Assembly: GCF_021412625.1 (NCBI RefSeq)
Contig: NZ_JAKCFI010000002.1
Coordinates: forward strand, 496,001 to 560,000
Direction: 5' to 3'
Length of the DNA: 64,000 nucleotides
DNA from: Myxococcus stipitatus
GTDB taxonomy: Bacteria > Myxococcota > Myxococcia > Myxococcales > Myxococcaceae
Position numbers and translations under genes: made by a program. Position 1 is the stretch's first letter. Every line of letters begins with the position of its first letter. The notes below the pieces were generated by a model. It did not search any database. It was not told where the DNA came from and saw only the letters and a program-made list of their open reading frames with translations. Shown piece by piece: positions 17,943-27,320 of the stretch.

Positions 17943-18656
17943 ATGGGAATCGAAGCGGGTGGGGAGACGACCCGGTACAAGCGCGAGGCCGCCCGGGCCG
18001 CGGTGGACCGCTTCTTCCTGCCGGGGATGCGGGTGGGCCTGGGCACGGGCAGCACGGCGGCCTTCGCGGTGCGCAGGCTGGCGGAGCTGCGTGGACAGGG
18101 CCGGCTGCTCGACGTCGTCGGCGTGCCCACGTCGCGCGCCACGGAGGCGCTCGCGCGGGAGCTGGGCGTGCCGCTCACCACGTTGGAGGAGTCACCGGAG
18201 CTGGAGGTGACCATCGACGGCGCGGACGAGGTGGCCCCGGACCTGTCCGTCATCAAGGGCGGAGGCGGGGCGCTGCTGCGCGAGAAGATCGTCGCGCAGG
18301 CCAGCCGGCGGCTCGTCATCGTCGCGGACGCCGCCAAGCTGTCGCCCCGGCTGGGCACGCACTGGCCCGTACCGGTGGAGGTGCTGCCCTTCGGCTGGCG
18401 CTCGCAGGCGCGATTCCTCGAGTCGCTCGGCGCGCGCGTCACCGTGCGGCTCGGCGCGGACGCGTCGCCCTTCCTCACCGACCAGGGCAACCTCGTGCTG
18501 GACTGCGCGTTCGGCCCCATCGACGACGCGCCCTCCCTCGCCCTGCGCCTGTCCTCGCGCGCGGGCGTCGTCTGCCACGGCCTGTTCCTCGGCATGGCCC
18601 ACGACCTCGTCGTGTCCGGCCCGGAGGGCCTCGCGACGCGCGCCCGCCCGACGTGA
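17943..18656 (+). CDS. rpiA: Ribose-5-phosphate isomerase A
   Basis: This 237-residue enzyme converts ribulose 5-phosphate and ribose 5-phosphate in the pentose phosphate pathway. Family residues are present: phosphate loop GLGTGSTAAF (33-41), IDGADE with Asp92 and Asp95, KGGGGALLREK with Lys105 and the catalytic base Glu114, matching Asp81, Asp84, Lys94 and Glu103 of the E. coli enzyme. The start at 17943 follows GGGGAG at normal spacing and gives the usual family length; a further upstream start would add ~40 disordered residues. Monocistronic. Confidence 0.95.
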   Translation: MGIEAGGETTRYKREAARAAVDRFFLPGMRVGLGTGSTAAFAVRRLAELRGQGRLLDVVGVPTSRATEALARELGVPLTTLEESPELEVTIDGADEVAPDLSVIKGGGGALLREKIVAQASRRLVIVADAAKLSPRLGTHWPVPVEVLPFGWRSQARFLESLGARVTVRLGADASPFLTDQGNLVLDCAFGPIDDAPSLALRLSSRAGVVCHGLFLGMAHDLVVSGPEGLATRARPT

Positions 18657-19000
18657 CGGCGCCTCCCTCCCGAGCTGGCAATCGCACCTCGCGCCAGTGC
18701 GCGCGTGTCGCGTGGGTCACGCGGTACACCTCGCCGTCGCGCGGAATCTGCGCGGACGCGCGTGGGCGTGTCGATGGAGACGTAGGCCGCTGTCGGGTGT
18801 GATTCTCACGGGGCTGGAGGAGCGTGGAGCCCAGCCCCCAGCAGCGGTTCCATCTCTACAGGGCCGCTGCAACCCGCGCGGTGGCGGGGCGCGGCAAAAA
18901 GGGCGGAGTGGAGGTCGCGACACGCGGTTAGAATGCCTTTCGCGCCAGCGCTTCAGAGGGGGCTTTTCCAGGGGTTGCTGGCATCGAGGGTGCCTTCCGT
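18657..19000. other. Intergenic region of 344 bases
   Basis: Between rpiA and the DUF1592/1588 gene I see no credible gene, RNA or repeat. The part nearest 19001 contains GAGGGTG just before the ATG. A TAGAAT at about 18930 could belong to a promoter, but the -35 is poor. Long frames on either strand here are only the codon-bias shadows common in this genome. Confidence 0.5.
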
Positions 19001-20614
19001 ATGCGAATCATTCGTTCCGTCATCCCCGCGGCACTGTTGTTGGTGTCCGTGTCCTGCTCTGGAGACCTGAAGGGCGGGGAGCCTCCCGAGGTCTCCGAGG
19101 CCTCCGCGGCTCGCGTGCGCCGCCTCACCCGCGCGGAGTTCGACAACTCCGTCTACGTGGTGGCGAAGAACCCCAAGCCGGTGCCGATGGCGCAGCTGCT
19201 CGCGCCGGAGGACGCCATCCTCGGCTTCACCACGCACGACCGGCTCCAGGTGACGTCGCTGCTGGCGGACCAGCTCGACGGCATCGCCGAGCGCAACTGG
19301 GGGCCCATCGCGACCTCCAACCTGACCAGCGATTGGGAGTGCGCCGCGGGGAAGAAGGAGGAGGACTGCGCGCGTGACTTCATCCGGGGCCTCGTCGAGC
19401 GCGCCTACCGCCGCCCCGCGGCGCCGGAGGACGAGGCGGACCTGCTGCAGCTCTGGTCGTCGGTGCGCAAGGACTTCGACCCCAAGACGGCGGCCCAATA
19501 CGTCATCCAGGCCGTCATGACCTCCGCCTCGTTCCTCTACCGCACGGAGCTGGGGGAGCCGGGGGCGAAGGGCAACCAGGTGGTGCGGCTGACGCAGCAT
19601 GAGATCGCCAGCGCCCTCTCCTACGCGGTGACCGGAGGACCTCCGGACGCGGAGCTGCTCGCGGCCGCGTCCAAGGGCGAGCTCACGTCGCCCGACAACC
19701 GCGAGGCCCATGCGCGGCGCCTGCTGATGACGACGTCGTCGCAGACCTATCTCCAGCGCTTCGTCGTGGAGTGGCTGGGGCTCACGGGCCTGGCGAACAT
19801 GAACAAGAACAACCAGGTGTTCCCCAACTTCGGAGAGCCCTGGAAGGACTCCAGCCGCGCGGAGACGACCGCCTTCATCGCGCACGTCATCAACAACCAG
19901 GAGGCGTCCATCAAGGAGCTGCTGTCCGCCGACTACACGTTCGCCGACGGGCGCATGTCCTTCTTCTACGGCACGGAGACGACGCCGGATGGCCGCATCG
20001 GCCGGGTGAAGCTGCCCGCCAGCCGCGTGGGCATCCTGACCCACGCGTCCCTGCTGGCGACGTACTCGCTGTTCGACTCCAGCTCGCCCATCCGCCGCGG
20101 CAAGTTCGTCCTCACGCGCCTGCTGTGCCGCGAGGTGCCGCCGCCGCCGCCCACCGTCCCCATCATCCCGCCCGCCGTCACCACGGACAGCACCACGCGC
20201 GCGCGCTTCGCCGCCCACACCAACAACCCCGCCTGCGCCAGCTGCCACCGCCAGCTGGACCCCATCGGCTTCGGCATGGAGGACTACGACGGCTTGGGCA
20301 AGCTGCGCGAGACGGAGAACGGCCTGCCCGTGGATGCCTCCGGCTCCCTGGAGCACGCGGACGGCGTGTTCAGCTTCACCGGCGGCGCCGCGCTCGCGCG
20401 CTTCCTGGCGGACAGCCCGGACGTGGCGGACTGCGTGCCGCTCCAGCTGTTCCGCTACGTGATGGGCCGGGACGAGGAGTCCGTCGACGCGCCCATGCTG
20501 GCGGACATGCGCTCGCGCTTCCGGGGCGATGCGCGCCTGAAGCTGGGTGACGCCCTCGTGGGCCTCGTCCGCTCCCCGTATTTCGTCCACCGGCGCACCC
20601 CTTCTCCCGAGTAG
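19001..20614 (+). CDS. DUF1592/DUF1588-family exported haem-motif protein
   Basis: This 537-residue protein starts with a lipoprotein signal (LLLVSVSC). It follows the DUF1587-DUF1592-DUF1588-DUF1585 architecture found in Planctomycetes and myxobacteria: RRLTRAEFDNSVY near the N-terminus, PIRRGKFVLTRLLCREVPPPPP, then CASCHRQLDPIGFGMEDYDG and a C-terminal DUF1585 stretch ending VRSPYFVHRR. The CASCH sequence is a c-type haem motif. The family is linked to oxidative attack on polysaccharides but has no settled activity. It sits five bases upstream of the DUF1552 gene, the usual partner. Confidence 0.88.
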   Translation: MRIIRSVIPAALLLVSVSCSGDLKGGEPPEVSEASAARVRRLTRAEFDNSVYVVAKNPKPVPMAQLLAPEDAILGFTTHDRLQVTSLLADQLDGIAERNWGPIATSNLTSDWECAAGKKEEDCARDFIRGLVERAYRRPAAPEDEADLLQLWSSVRKDFDPKTAAQYVIQAVMTSASFLYRTELGEPGAKGNQVVRLTQHEIASALSYAVTGGPPDAELLAAASKGELTSPDNREAHARRLLMTTSSQTYLQRFVVEWLGLTGLANMNKNNQVFPNFGEPWKDSSRAETTAFIAHVINNQEASIKELLSADYTFADGRMSFFYGTETTPDGRIGRVKLPASRVGILTHASLLATYSLFDSSSPIRRGKFVLTRLLCREVPPPPPTVPIIPPAVTTDSTTRARFAAHTNNPACASCHRQLDPIGFGMEDYDGLGKLRETENGLPVDASGSLEHADGVFSFTGGAALARFLADSPDVADCVPLQLFRYVMGRDEESVDAPMLADMRSRFRGDARLKLGDALVGLVRSPYFVHRRTPSPE

Positions 20615-20619
20615 CCACC

Positions 20620-22080
20620 ATGCTTCGCGAACTCTCTCGTCGCTCCCTGCTCAAGGCGCTGGCCGGTTCGACCGCCGCGCTCCCGTTGGCCAACCTGCTG
20701 GGCACCACGGACGCCTACGCCCAGGCCACCACGCCGCCCCTGCGCTTCATCGCGCTGTTCACCTCCCACGGCTGCCTGCCGGAGTACTGGAACCCCCAGG
20801 GCACGGAGTCGAGCTTCACGCTCGACTTCGAGAACTCCATGCTCAGCCCGCTCCAGGACCTGCGCTCCAAGCTGCTCATCCTGGATGGCCTGGACTACCA
20901 GGTCCTCTACGAGCGGGGCCTCACCGGCCACGAGGGCGGCCCCGTCACCTTCCTCACCGGCAGCAAGGTGAACACCGCCAGCGGTGACGACCTGCCGGAG
21001 AGCGCCTCGCTCGACCAGGTGCTGGCGCAGAGCATCGGCGGCGCCACGAAGTTCCGCTCCCTCCAGCTCAACGCCTGGGAGCAGTTCGGCGGCCAGCACG
21101 TCTACAACAGCATCAGCTTCACGGCCAACGGCAGCCGCGTCCCCTTCGAGCGCGACCCGGCGGGCGTCTTCTCGCGTCTGTTCGGTTCGGTCCCCACCAC
21201 GCCCGGCTCGGACCCGGGCGAGGTGACCCGCAACAACTCGCGCAAGAAGAGCGTGCTGGACTACCTCATCAAGGACGCCACGCGCCTGCGCGACCGGCTG
21301 GCGGGCGCGGAGCGCCAGAAGCTGGAGACTCACCTGGAGTCGCTGCGCGACATCGAGCGCCGCCTGGACACGCTGGGGCTGGGCACGCCGCCGCGCGTCG
21401 CGGCCAAGGGCGCCGTCTCGGGGATGCAGGAGGAGGGCGAGGCCGGGTGCGCCGCCGGCACGCCGCCGCCCGCGTACGACGTGGGGCAGCTGGGCAACCT
21501 CAACAACATGCCCACGCTCACCAAGCTCCACATGGACCTCATCGCCCGCGCCTTCGCGTGTGACTTGACGCGCGTGGTGACGATGACGATTCCCGGCCCG
21601 TCCATGCCCTGGATTGGCATCACCGAGGACACGCACAACGACCTGGCGCACCGGCTGGACGTGACGGCCGAGCCGCTGCGCACGGAGATCCGCACGAAGA
21701 TGGTGAAGGTCCACCGGTGGTACGCCGAGCAGGTGGCCTACCTGATGAACCAGCTGGCGGCCATCCCCGAGGGTAGCGGCACCGCGCTGGACAACACGCT
21801 CATCCTCTGGGGCAACGAGCTGGGCGACGCCTCCGGCCACATGAACGTGCGCGTGCCCACGGTGCTCGCGGGCGGCGCGGGCGGGAAGTTCCGCATGGGC
21901 CGCTTCCTGCGGCTGCGGCCGGGCACCGACCCGCTCGGCAACTGGGGAGGCCCCGGCACGCCGCTGCCGGGCGCCATCGCCCACAACAAGCTGCTGGTGT
22001 CCATCGCCCAGGCCTTCGGGGTGAACGTGAACACCTTCGGCCACCCGGACTTCAAGGGCCCGCTGCCGGGCCTGACCTGA
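20620..22080 (+). CDS. DUF1552-family protein with Tat signal
   Basis: This 486-residue protein begins with a twin-arginine signal (SRRSLLKALAG, alanine-rich core, cleavage near AYA), so it should be folded in the cytoplasm and exported by Tat. The body matches the DUF1552 family: LRFIALFTSHGCLPEYWNP, ESASLDQVLAQSIG, and a later DLTRVVTMTIPG. DUF1552 genes regularly sit next to DUF1592/1588 genes, as here, five bases apart; the pair probably forms an exported redox system. Activity unknown. Its 3' end overlaps the next convergent gene by 29 bases. Confidence 0.88.
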   Translation: MLRELSRRSLLKALAGSTAALPLANLLGTTDAYAQATTPPLRFIALFTSHGCLPEYWNPQGTESSFTLDFENSMLSPLQDLRSKLLILDGLDYQVLYERGLTGHEGGPVTFLTGSKVNTASGDDLPESASLDQVLAQSIGGATKFRSLQLNAWEQFGGQHVYNSISFTANGSRVPFERDPAGVFSRLFGSVPTTPGSDPGEVTRNNSRKKSVLDYLIKDATRLRDRLAGAERQKLETHLESLRDIERRLDTLGLGTPPRVAAKGAVSGMQEEGEAGCAAGTPPPAYDVGQLGNLNNMPTLTKLHMDLIARAFACDLTRVVTMTIPGPSMPWIGITEDTHNDLAHRLDVTAEPLRTEIRTKMVKVHRWYAEQVAYLMNQLAAIPEGSGTALDNTLILWGNELGDASGHMNVRVPTVLAGGAGGKFRMGRFLRLRPGTDPLGNWGGPGTPLPGAIAHNKLLVSIAQAFGVNVNTFGHPDFKGPLPGLT

Positions 22081-23098
22081 CGTCCTCCGGGCGCGGCGGG
22101 GCCTCGTCTCCGCCGCGCCAGCGGCGCAAGAGCTCGGACGCGTTGCCGCCGCGCTCCAGCCTCGCGTCCGTCACCGCCCGCGCGGCGTCCACCTGGATGA
22201 CGAACGCGAGGGTGGGCTCGCCGCGCAGGTGGTAGCGCAGGTCGGCGATGCGCACCTCGCGCCCCGCGTCCGTGGGCGTCACCGTCACCACCGGGAAGCG
22301 CGCCCAGGCCAGCGCCTCGTGCACCGTGGGCACGTCGCGCAGGTCCTCGGGCAGGGCCTCCAGGGAGGCATGGAGCCGGCGGGCCTCCCGGGGCGCTCCG
22401 GCCAGCGTCACGTCTCCGGCGGCCAGCACCTCCCCCGGCAGCCGGGCCACGTAGCGCCACGTCCCGAAGGACAGCGGGGCGGGGAAGACACGCACGGCCT
22501 CGGCCTGGGGATGGGCCGCCTCCACCCGCCGCGTCAACAACGCCCAGGTCGCGACCCGGGCCCCCACGTACGCCGAAGAGCACGCCAGGCCGACGACGAG
22601 CGCCGCGCGCCACCGCGAGCGCCAGCGCCAGGCCGCCACCGCGCCCGCGACGAGCGGCAGCGTCACCCACGGGTCCACCACCACGGTCCAGTCCAGGCTG
22701 AGCCGCGCGTCGGAGAAGGGCAGCAGCACGCGCGTGCCCCAGCCCGTCCACAGGTCGGGCAGCAGGTGCGCCAGGAGCGTGCTGGCGAGGCTGGTGAGGA
22801 AGAGGGGGCCCCAGCGCGCGCCGCGGAACAGGGCCCTGGCGCACAGCGTGGCCGCGAGCGCGACGACCGGGGCGAAGACGAGCGCGTGGGACAGGCCGCG
22901 GTGCGCGTGCAGGGCCACCGTCACCGCGTCGCCGCGGGCCAGCAGGGTGTCCAGGTCCGGCAGCTCCGCGGCCAGCACGCCCGCCACCAGCGTGGCCCGG
23001 TCCGTGGGCGAGGCGCGCTCGGGGGCGCCAGGGGAGACATCCGGGCGGCGCAGCGCGCCGATGGCCAGCCCGAGCAGGCCGTGGGTGAGGTTGTCCAT
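22052..23098 (-). CDS. Membrane-bound metal-dependent hydrolase (DUF457/YdjM-like)
   Basis: A 348-residue inner-membrane protein. The N-terminus MDNLTHGLLGLAIGAL and the segments ELPDLDTL and HRGLSHALVFAP hold the His/Asp pattern of the YdjM/DUF457 family, and several hydrophobic helices follow up to about residue 190. The second half is soluble and beta-rich (RYVARLPGEVLAAGDVTLAG, RIADLRYHLRG), typical of the longer members. Family members are annotated as hydrolases but no substrate is established. The stop lies inside the 3' end of the DUF1552 gene on the other strand. Confidence 0.83.
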   Translation of the reverse strand: MDNLTHGLLGLAIGALRRPDVSPGAPERASPTDRATLVAGVLAAELPDLDTLLARGDAVTVALHAHRGLSHALVFAPVVALAATLCARALFRGARWGPLFLTSLASTLLAHLLPDLWTGWGTRVLLPFSDARLSLDWTVVVDPWVTLPLVAGAVAAWRWRSRWRAALVVGLACSSAYVGARVATWALLTRRVEAAHPQAEAVRVFPAPLSFGTWRYVARLPGEVLAAGDVTLAGAPREARRLHASLEALPEDLRDVPTVHEALAWARFPVVTVTPTDAGREVRIADLRYHLRGEPTLAFVIQVDAARAVTDARLERGGNASELLRRWRGGDEAPPRPEDVRSGPAAGP

Positions 23099-23206
23099 GC
23101 GCGACGACAGCCTCTAGCGCCTTCGCCTCGCGGGGACCAGCGGCGGAGCGTGGCCAGACGCCCGCCCCACCGCCAGTCAGACGACTTCAGCAGCAGGGCC
23201 CGAGGG

Positions 23207-24517
23207 CTACCCGCCGAGCGCGCCGTTGATGAGCGGCGCGACGATCTGCATGCCCGGGTCCTCGTTGTTGTACCAGTTCACCGGCTCGTAGATGCGCACG
23301 CGCTGGTTGCCGTTGATCCACCGCGACAGGAACACGTCCATGCCCACCATCTCGCTGTAGCACTTGTACGTCTGGCCCCACGGCAGCTCCAGGTACTCGT
23401 ACCAGTAGCGCTTCTTCTCCATCTGCTGGCAGGCGTGCGCGCCGATGAAGGTGATGATGGTGCTGCAGTGGCTGGCGTTGATGGCGCGGTGGTGGGGGAT
23501 GAAGTAGCTGAAGTTGTTGTACTGGTTCAGCTGGGCCACCAGCGCGTCCTGGTCCACCTTCCAGTAGCCGTGCACGGACTCCTCGTCGTTGGGCGTGTGG
23601 AAGCGCTCGTAGGAGAAGCGCGAATAGTTGTAGTCGCGCGTGTAGCCCGTGTACGCCAGCTGGTCGTTGGGGAACTCCTGCGCCACCATGCGGTTGATGG
23701 TGCCGAAGTCATTGCGGTCGAACGACGCCGGCAGCGCCGCGAAGGACGAGTCCAGGTTCCACGAGCTGCGGATCTTCTCGTGCAGGGCGCGGGACTTCGA
23801 GCTGGCGTTGGGCGCCGGGAAGATGGGGCCGGAGTCGTTGAGCAGGTAGCCGCGCGCCGGGTTCAGGATCTTGCGCGCGTAGTAGTAGCCCGCGGACGTC
23901 GCGGTGCCGCCCGCGCTGTAGCCCGTCATCAGGAACTTCTGGATGTTGGGGAACTGCGTCTTGGCGTAGTTGGCCACCGCCAGCGTGTTGTTGTAGCCGT
24001 TGTGGTGCCAGACGAGCGGCGGGTTGGCCCCCGTCGGGTCCTCGTACGTCTTCACGTTGTTGCCGATGTGCACGTCGCCCGTGCAGTACGGCACGTAGAC
24101 GATGTTCCAGTCCTTCGTCACGAGGTCCGTCTTGCTGCGGCCCGGCAGGCCCGGGTCCGCGCCGTTGACGAGCGGCGACACGTACTTCGCGGTGAACTGG
24201 GTGATGTAGTCGTCGGAGATGCCGTTGGGGTTGGCGGCACCCAGGAGGCCCGCACGGCCGCTACACGTGTCGTAGTCCCAGCACGCCCCGCCGCCCTCGA
24301 GCAGCATCATCACGTTGGGCGAGTTCGTCTTGTGGACGAAGAACTTGAACTGGGAGCCATTGCCACACTTCGTCCCAGGCAGCTCCACCTTCTGCCAGTT
24401 GTAGTTGTTACCGCCGTCCACCAGCACGCTGACGATGGTCGAGACGATGACCTCCGCGCGAGAGACGCTGGGCACCAGCGCCACCGCCGCGAGGCAGGCC
24501 AAGAGTACGCGCTTCAT
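23207..24517 (-). CDS. Pectinacetylesterase-family exported protein
   Basis: This 436-residue secreted enzyme has a signal peptide (1-21, ending SRA). The family motifs are all present: LLEGGGACW (73-80), PYCTGDVH (145-150) and the nucleophile GYSAGG (Ser201). Family members (PF03283, including plant pectin acetylesterases and animal Notum) deacylate extracellular substrates. In a predatory soil bacterium the substrate may be plant or microbial acetylated polysaccharide, or another ester; this is inference. The codon and residue style (many Asn/Tyr) differs from most neighbours, which fits a secreted protein rather than transfer. Confidence 0.88.
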   Translation of the reverse strand: MKRVLLACLAAVALVPSVSRAEVIVSTIVSVLVDGGNNYNWQKVELPGTKCGNGSQFKFFVHKTNSPNVMMLLEGGGACWDYDTCSGRAGLLGAANPNGISDDYITQFTAKYVSPLVNGADPGLPGRSKTDLVTKDWNIVYVPYCTGDVHIGNNVKTYEDPTGANPPLVWHHNGYNNTLAVANYAKTQFPNIQKFLMTGYSAGGTATSAGYYYARKILNPARGYLLNDSGPIFPAPNASSKSRALHEKIRSSWNLDSSFAALPASFDRNDFGTINRMVAQEFPNDQLAYTGYTRDYNYSRFSYERFHTPNDEESVHGYWKVDQDALVAQLNQYNNFSYFIPHHRAINASHCSTIITFIGAHACQQMEKKRYWYEYLELPWGQTYKCYSEMVGMDVFLSRWINGNQRVRIYEPVNWYNNEDPGMQIVAPLINGALGG

Positions 24518-24687
24518 GCTGACTCCTCCGGGTTTGGGGGGAAAACGGTTCTATAGCCCACGTTGACACGCGAGTCAGGAGGGGAAAGTGTTGTTTCATG
24601 TTTTGGTCAGCCGCGCGTCTTTGTGATGCATTGCGGCATGACAGGCGTTGGTTGCCATGCGCGTCAGGCGCGCGGTATGCGGACGGG

Positions 24688-25377
24688 ATGCCCGACAATG
24701 CTGGCGTTACGCGCCTGGGATGGTTGGTGGGTCTGGCGATGCTCGTGCTCGTCGCCGCGCTCGCGTATGTCCTCGTCGTGCCGGGGCCCGAATCCGAGAC
24801 AACGGCGGAGGTGACGCCGCCCGCGTCGACCGCGTCCGCCGCCGCGCCCCGGCCCGCCACGCCGCCGCCCGCGGCCCCCACGGCGCCCGCGCCCGTGACG
24901 GGGAGCGTCATGAAGGACTATCTCCAGCCGCCCACGGTCGACGCGGAGGGCGAGGGCGCCAGGCCCTATCCCATCGACCTGGCGGCGCTGCGCGCGAAGA
25001 TGCCAGACAATCTCTATTGGTCGCTGGCGGCGCCCACCACGGACGAGGCGGTGCTCAAGCAGCGCGAGGACGAGTCGCGGCGCTGGAATGACGCATTCGG
25101 TCGCGTCCAATCCGGCGAGGCCACCGAGGCCGAGATTCGCGACTACTACGCGCGTCGACGCAAGGTGTCGGAAGACATGCTGCAGTTCGCCACGACGGTG
25201 CTCGCGGATTACGGCGACCAGCTGCCGGACCGGGACCGGGGCCTGTATGAATTGAGCATCAACATGCACCGCACGCGGCTGTCCGAATATCCGCGCGAGG
25301 AGGAGGACGCGCAGGCGCGCCGGCGCGAGCAGGAGTCGCGGCGCGCGCAGTGGCGCCAGGGCCAGCAGGCGCCGTAG
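24688..25377 (+). CDS. Membrane-anchored protein of unknown function
   Basis: A 229-residue protein with one N-terminal membrane segment (about 11-32), an Ala/Pro/Thr linker (45-75), and a charged helical C-terminal domain (about 110-229). The latter contains RDYYARRRKVSEDMLQFA, which reads like a helical bundle, and ends in an Arg/Glu/Gln-rich tail. I do not recognise the family. The ATG at 24688 is chosen because it places the membrane segment at the start; upstream codons are not protein-like. It could be a periplasmic or cell-envelope adaptor. Confidence 0.65.
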   Translation: MPDNAGVTRLGWLVGLAMLVLVAALAYVLVVPGPESETTAEVTPPASTASAAAPRPATPPPAAPTAPAPVTGSVMKDYLQPPTVDAEGEGARPYPIDLAALRAKMPDNLYWSLAAPTTDEAVLKQREDESRRWNDAFGRVQSGEATEAEIRDYYARRRKVSEDMLQFATTVLADYGDQLPDRDRGLYELSINMHRTRLSEYPREEEDAQARRREQESRRAQWRQGQQAP

Positions 25378-25595
25378 CCCCTCCGCGCGCCTCCAACCCT
25401 GGCGGTCCCGTCCGCCCGGGCCTCGCGGGGATGCCCCGGGGAGGGGGGTGCCGGGAGGGGGCTTCACCGTCCGCCCGTCAGGGCCCGTACGGGGCGTGCC
25501 CACGTGGAAGGTCGTCCCGCGGGCGCCGGGAGGCTCCGCGAGTGTTCGATGCTGGGCAGATGTGCGGGCAGTGGCGGTGGGGCGCGGGTCGGTAG

Positions 25596-27320
25596 ATGCT
25601 AAGCCGGGATGGGGGCCTGGGTGGGTCCCCGCACCCGACCCGTGGACTACTTCTCTTGACCGGACAGGGGCTTGCCAGCGACGACGCGCGCGTTCCGGAC
25701 GACGCGGCGGGACTCGATACCGTCCTGTGGGAGCAGTTTCCGGAGAGTGTCGCCTTCTGCGCGACGGATGGGGTGTGCCTGTACGTGAACCCCGCGTTGG
25801 AGCGGACCTATGGGCGGCAGCGGGGCGAGCTGCTCGGTCAGCGGCTGTGGGACATCTACCCGGAGGCGCTCCGGCCGCAGCTCCAGGAGCGCTTCATGCG
25901 GGTGGCCGCGACGGGGGAACCCGCCGAGTTCGAGTGGCACCTCGCGCCCCGGGAGCGCTGGTTCGTCAAGCGCCTGTTCCGCAGTCACGGTCGCGTCTAC
26001 GTCATCTCCCGGGAAATCACCTCGGAGAAGAAGCAGGAGGCCATCCTCCGGGGCCTCTATGACGAGACGCGGCGGGCCCAGCGTCACGCGGCCTTCCTGG
26101 CGCAGGCCAGCGAGGTGCTGGCCTCGTCGCTGGAGCACGACGAAATCCTCCAGCGGCTCACGAACCTGGCCGTCCCACCGCTGGCGGATGGCTGCTGCGT
26201 GGACGTGCCCATGCCGGACGGGAGCGTGCGCCGCGTGGCGGCGGCCCATGTGCGGCCGGAGCTGGTGACGCGCTCGCGCGAGCACCACGAGCGCTTCCCC
26301 CTCCGCCTCGATGACGCGACGGGCATCGGCAAGGTGTTGCGCACGGGCGTGACGGAGTTCGTGCCGGAGCTGCGGCCGGAGGCCGTGTTCGGGGACGGGG
26401 ACGGAGAGGCCGCGCGGTGGGTGCGGGAGCTGGGCGTCACGGCGTTCATCACCGTGCCCCTGATGAGCCGCGGCCGGGTGCTGGGCGCGCTGACGCTCGT
26501 CAACTCCGAGGGCGGCAGGCGCTATACGCAGGCGGACGTGCGGCTGGCGGAGGACCTGGCGCGGCGCGCGGCGTCGTCGCTGGACAACGGGCGGCTGTAC
26601 ACGGAGGCGCAGGAGGCGGTCCGCGCCCGCGACTCCTTCCTCTCCGTCGCGTCGCACGAACTCAACACGCCGCTCACCTCGCTCACCCTCAACGTCCAGG
26701 CGCTGCGCAGGCAGCTGGAGCCGGGGCACGACCCGGTGGTGCCGGGCGCGGACTCCACCATCACCAAGGTGGTCGCGGTGCAGCGGCAGCTGGCGCGCAT
26801 GTCCAGCCTGGTGCGCGAGCTGCTGGACGTCTCCCGCATCACCGCGGGGCGGCTGCGGCTGGAGCGCGAGGACATGGACCTGGCCGCGTTGACGCGGGAG
26901 CTGGTGCCGCGCTTCGCGGAGGAGCTGGCGCGGGCCGGCTGCGCGCTGCGGCTGGAGGCGGCCGACCCGGCCACGGGGCATTGGGACAGGCTGCGCATGG
27001 AGCAGGTGCTCCAGAACCTCCTGTCCAATGCCATCAAGTACGGGCGGGGTCGCCCCATCGACGTGCGCGTCTCCTCGGACGAGACGCGCGTCTGGCTGTC
27101 GGTGACGGACGAGGGCGTGGGCATCGCGCCGGAGGCGCAGCACCGCCTCTTCCAGCGCTTCGAGCGGCTGGCCAGCGAGCGCCACTATGGCGGGCTGGGC
27201 CTGGGGCTGTGGATCGTCAAGCAGATCGTCGACGCCATGGACGGGCGCATCCTCGTGCGCAGCGCCCCGGGCAGGGGCTCCACCTTCACCGTGGAGCTTC
27301 CGCGCCCGGCGCGGGAATGA
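25596..27320 (+). CDS. PAS-GAF sensor histidine kinase
   Basis: A 574-residue cytoplasmic kinase. It holds a PAS domain (about 42-145), a GAF domain (about 165-335), a HisKA domain with H-box SVASHELNTPL (His354) and an HATPase with N-box NLLSNAIKYG, G1 DEGVGI and G2 GLGLGLWIVKQ. No transmembrane segment is seen, so the PAS or GAF senses a soluble or redox cue. No response regulator is adjacent. The 3' end overlaps the convergent helicase gene by 35 bases. The exact start is uncertain because the first ~40 residues are not conserved-looking. Confidence 0.92.
   Translation: MLSRDGGLGGSPHPTRGLLLLTGQGLASDDARVPDDAAGLDTVLWEQFPESVAFCATDGVCLYVNPALERTYGRQRGELLGQRLWDIYPEALRPQLQERFMRVAATGEPAEFEWHLAPRERWFVKRLFRSHGRVYVISREITSEKKQEAILRGLYDETRRAQRHAAFLAQASEVLASSLEHDEILQRLTNLAVPPLADGCCVDVPMPDGSVRRVAAAHVRPELVTRSREHHERFPLRLDDATGIGKVLRTGVTEFVPELRPEAVFGDGDGEAARWVRELGVTAFITVPLMSRGRVLGALTLVNSEGGRRYTQADVRLAEDLARRAASSLDNGRLYTEAQEAVRARDSFLSVASHELNTPLTSLTLNVQALRRQLEPGHDPVVPGADSTITKVVAVQRQLARMSSLVRELLDVSRITAGRLRLEREDMDLAALTRELVPRFAEELARAGCALRLEAADPATGHWDRLRMEQVLQNLLSNAIKYGRGRPIDVRVSSDETRVWLSVTDEGVGIAPEAQHRLFQRFERLASERHYGGLGLGLWIVKQIVDAMDGRILVRSAPGRGSTFTVELPRPARE

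Noticed and set aside
18697..19377. A plus-strand frame between rpiA and the DUF1592/1588 gene
   Set aside because: It overlaps the well-supported start of the next gene in another frame and has no ribosome-binding site or motif.
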